From Mesorhizobium loti (GTDB lineage Bacteria > Pseudomonadota > Alphaproteobacteria > Rhizobiales > Rhizobiaceae), in the NCBI RefSeq assembly GCF_013170705.1, contig NZ_CP033334.1:1054001-1118000 (forward strand): a DNA stretch of 64,000 nt, in the 5' to 3' direction. How positions within the stretch are numbered: the first letter of the stretch is position 1; each line of letters opens with the position of its first letter. Under the pieces are notes generated by a model that was not told where the DNA came from, ran no database searches, and was given only the letters and a program-made list of their open reading frames with translations. A program made the translations under genes and the position numbers. Of the stretch, positions 62,442 through 64,000 are shown piece after piece.

Positions 62442-62941
62442 GGGCCGCCGCCGACCGAATCGCGCGACGACATCAGGACGAAGCGGCCGATACGAAACGG
62501 CAGCGTCGAGAAATTGCCGCGGGCCGAAAGATACTGGGCGACATCCAGCGGGCTCGAATTGCGCAGCCGCGCCAACGTCACATGCGGCATGAACTTGCGG
62601 GGATCGGCGGGAATGCCGAGGCGCTGGCAGATGCGGTCGATCTCGCCCTGAAGCCCGGCCAGATCGGGCGAGGCGGAAGCGCCGGCCCACACCGCATGCG
62701 GCTTCTTCTGGCCAAAGGCGCCGACACCGGACAGGGTCAGCGAGAAGGAGGGCCGGTGGACGCGGTCCAGCGCATTGGCGATCTCGTCGGCGACATGGCC
62801 CTCGACATCGCCGATGAAGCGCAGCGTCAGATGGTAGTTTTCGACATCGATCCAGCGCGCCCCGGGCAGGCCGCCCCGGAGCAGGGACAGCGAAAGGGCG
62901 GCGTCACGCGGAATTTCGAGGGCGGTGAAAAGACGCGGCAT
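62345..62941 (-). CDS. thpR: RNA 2',3'-cyclic phosphodiesterase (ThpR)
   Basis: A 198-residue 2H-phosphoesterase. The two HxTx motifs are HLTLRF (about residue 37) and HVTLAR (about residue 121), the hallmark of the LigT/ThpR group that opens 2',3'-cyclic ends of RNA. I chose ATG 62939-62941, matching the family start MPRLFTALEIP. Its C-terminal about 32 residues overlap the LMW phosphatase gene on the other strand; the tail ([21 protein letters not shown]) looks like an extension beyond the conserved fold. Confidence 0.92.
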   Translation of the reverse strand: MPRLFTALEIPRDAALSLSLLRGGLPGARWIDVENYHLTLRFIGDVEGHVADEIANALDRVHRPSFSLTLSGVGAFGQKKPHAVWAGASASPDLAGLQGEIDRICQRLGIPADPRKFMPHVTLARLRNSSPLDVAQYLSARGNFSTLPFRIGRFVLMSSRDSVGGGPYIVEEAWPLSGADARAASRVASASDASRIMR

Positions 62942-63068
62942 GAAGAGCCTCCCTTCCTCGAATCGAACTGTCATCCATAGCGAATCATCGATAGTCGAAT
63001 GGAGCAAGAGGTTTATTGGTCACAGGCTTTGCCAAAAGTTTCCGCAAGGGAAAGCAATGTATCCAGCC

Positions 63069-63713
63069 TCATGAACCCCCCGGGACCACCGCCATGGTCT
63101 TCTCGACCGTCGGCAGGATGCGCTCGACCATCCGGTCAACACCGCCGGCGTTCGGATGCATGCCGTCCTCGAGCTGCAGGCCGGGCTGTCCGGCGACGCC
63201 GTCGAGGAAGAACGGATAGAGCGCGACACCGTATTTCGCCGCCAGGTCCGGAAAGATGGCATCGAAGGCGTTCTGGTAGTCGGCGCCGAGATTGGGCGCG
63301 GCGCGCATGCCGGCGAGCAGCACAGCGATCTTGCGCTGTTTGAGCTTGCCGAGCATCTCGTCGAGGTTCTTCCTGGTGATGTCGGGCGAGATGCCGCGCA
63401 ACATATCGTTGGCGCCGAGTTCGAGGATGAGCAGCTGCGTGCCGTCCGGCACCGACCAATCGAGCCGCGCCAGACCGCCGCTCGTGGTGTCGCCGGAAAC
63501 GCCGGCATTGGCGACGGTCACGTCATGGCCCGTGGCACGCAGCGCCGCCTGCAATTTGTCGGTAAAGCCTTGATCGGGCCCAAGCCCGAAGCCCGCCATC
63601 AGGCTGTCACCGAAGCCAACGATCTTGAAGGGCTCGGCACGCGCCGACGAAATGGCGCCGCAAATGGCGAGGAAAAGGACCAAGCCTGCGGCTATCTGGC
63701 GTTTGAAAGACAT
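63069..63713 (-). CDS. GDSL-type arylesterase/lysophospholipase (TesA-like)
   Basis: A 214-residue exported SGNH hydrolase. Signal peptide about residues 1-27 (ISSARA). Block I is VGFGDSLMAGFG (nucleophile Ser), block III ELGANDMLRG (Gly/Asn) and block V DGMHPNAGG (Asp-His). This matches TesA, a periplasmic multifunctional esterase. The gene is divergent from an ABC transporter ATPase gene starting at 63801, the same arrangement as tesA and ybbA in E. coli. Confidence 0.9.
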   Translation of the reverse strand: MSFKRQIAAGLVLFLAICGAISSARAEPFKIVGFGDSLMAGFGLGPDQGFTDKLQAALRATGHDVTVANAGVSGDTTSGGLARLDWSVPDGTQLLILELGANDMLRGISPDITRKNLDEMLGKLKQRKIAVLLAGMRAAPNLGADYQNAFDAIFPDLAAKYGVALYPFFLDGVAGQPGLQLEDGMHPNAGGVDRMVERILPTVEKTMAVVPGGS

Positions 63714-63800
63714 GCGGCAGGCCCCATATGACCAAGGAATTCTTCCGGCGACGGCCTCCGGCAAGCAGAGCCATCATCCCTGATATAGGACGCTTTCATT

Positions 63801-64000
63801 TTGACAGAAGCCGTCATCGCGCTGAAAGACGTATCCCTGACACTCGGCGAAGGCGCGTCGTCAGTCCATGTGCTGAAGGGCGTCAGCCTCGAGGTGGCGC
63901 GCGGCGAGGCGACCGGCATCGTCGGTCCATCGGGGTCCGGCAAGTCGACAATGCTGATGGTGCTGGCGGGCTTGGAGAGGGTCGATTCGGGCACGGTACG
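63801..64000 (+). CDS. ABC transporter ATP-binding protein (YbbA-like), 3' truncated by window edge
   Basis: The frame is open to the end of the window. Start TTG at 63801 (TEAVIALKDVSLTLGEG follows); no ATG exists before the conserved core. The Walker A is [19 protein letters not shown]. The LolD/YbbA-type layout VHVLKGVSLEVARGEATGIVG fits. With the divergent TesA-like gene it matches the ybbA/tesA arrangement, in which a FtsX-like permease gene would follow outside the window. Confidence 0.85.
   Translation, partial: MTEAVIALKDVSLTLGEGASSVHVLKGVSLEVARGEATGIVGPSGSGKSTMLMVLAGLERVDSGTV

Overview
The window is a high-GC chromosomal segment from an alphaproteobacterium of the order Hyphomicrobiales (Rhizobiales). 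Gene content, gene order and the small palindromic repeats between genes look most like Mesorhizobium. That assignment rests on recognition, not on a database search. No rRNA, insertion sequence, phage gene or CRISPR array was seen. The one tRNA is tRNA-Gly(GCC). The window opens inside an amidase gene and closes inside an ABC transporter ATPase gene.

Layout. 1-7.5 kb: amidase, M24 peptidase-like protein, SapC, tRNA-Gly, a tRNA-editing protein, and a thioredoxin/LON-domain/Trm112 run. 7.7-13.6 kb: the SOS mutagenesis cassette imuA-imuB-dnaE2, read leftward behind a GTTC-N7-GTTC LexA box. 13.7-21 kb: zincin, CoA ester lyase, a DUF4173 membrane protein with a CreB/CreC-like two-component pair, and a FAD oxidoreductase. 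21-23.3 kb: DUF72 protein and an ArsR-SRPBCC-SRPBCC operon. 23.5-34 kb: leuD, leuB and asd (leucine and aspartate-family synthesis) with small secreted, RidA, VOC, GNAT, DUF805 and DEAD-box helicase genes between them. 34-44 kb: GNAT, ACT, bestrophin and DoxX genes, a lipoprotein, the ffh/chorismate mutase/rpsP group, a CPBP protease, a zinc peptidase and a lytic transglycosylase. 44-48.5 kb: argG with a tightly linked secreted-protein gene, and an MHYT-GGDEF-EAL protein. 48.8-54.5 kb: a seven-gene, tightly packed operon. 54.7-64 kb: LysE exporter, three tandem four-helix membrane proteins overlapping rlmN, ClC channel, IalB-like protein, pterin dehydratase, LMW phosphatase, ThpR, and an arylesterase divergent from a YbbA-like ATPase.

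The least ordinary part is the 48.8-54.5 kb operon. It joins a polar-amino-acid-type ABC importer (permease, ATPase, binding protein) with a HutC-type GntR regulator, a BtpA/SgcQ TIM-barrel protein, an AllA-like protein and a PfkB kinase. I do not recognise this set as a described pathway. Its promoter has a perfect palindrome over the -10 box, which suggests control by its own repressor. A second clear regulatory design is the arsR promoter at 23.25 kb, where an 18-bp palindrome fills the whole spacer between -35 and -10 and the mRNA is predicted to be leaderless.

The intergenic spaces carry at least five families of short palindromic or inverted-repeat elements, several in two or three copies. 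Two start at the first base after a stop codon. Three broken genes were found: a flavoprotein remnant (43.05-43.26 kb), an SRPBCC C-terminal remnant beside a repeat (36.74-36.86 kb), and a small secreted-protein gene that needs one base to restore its frame (58.28 kb).
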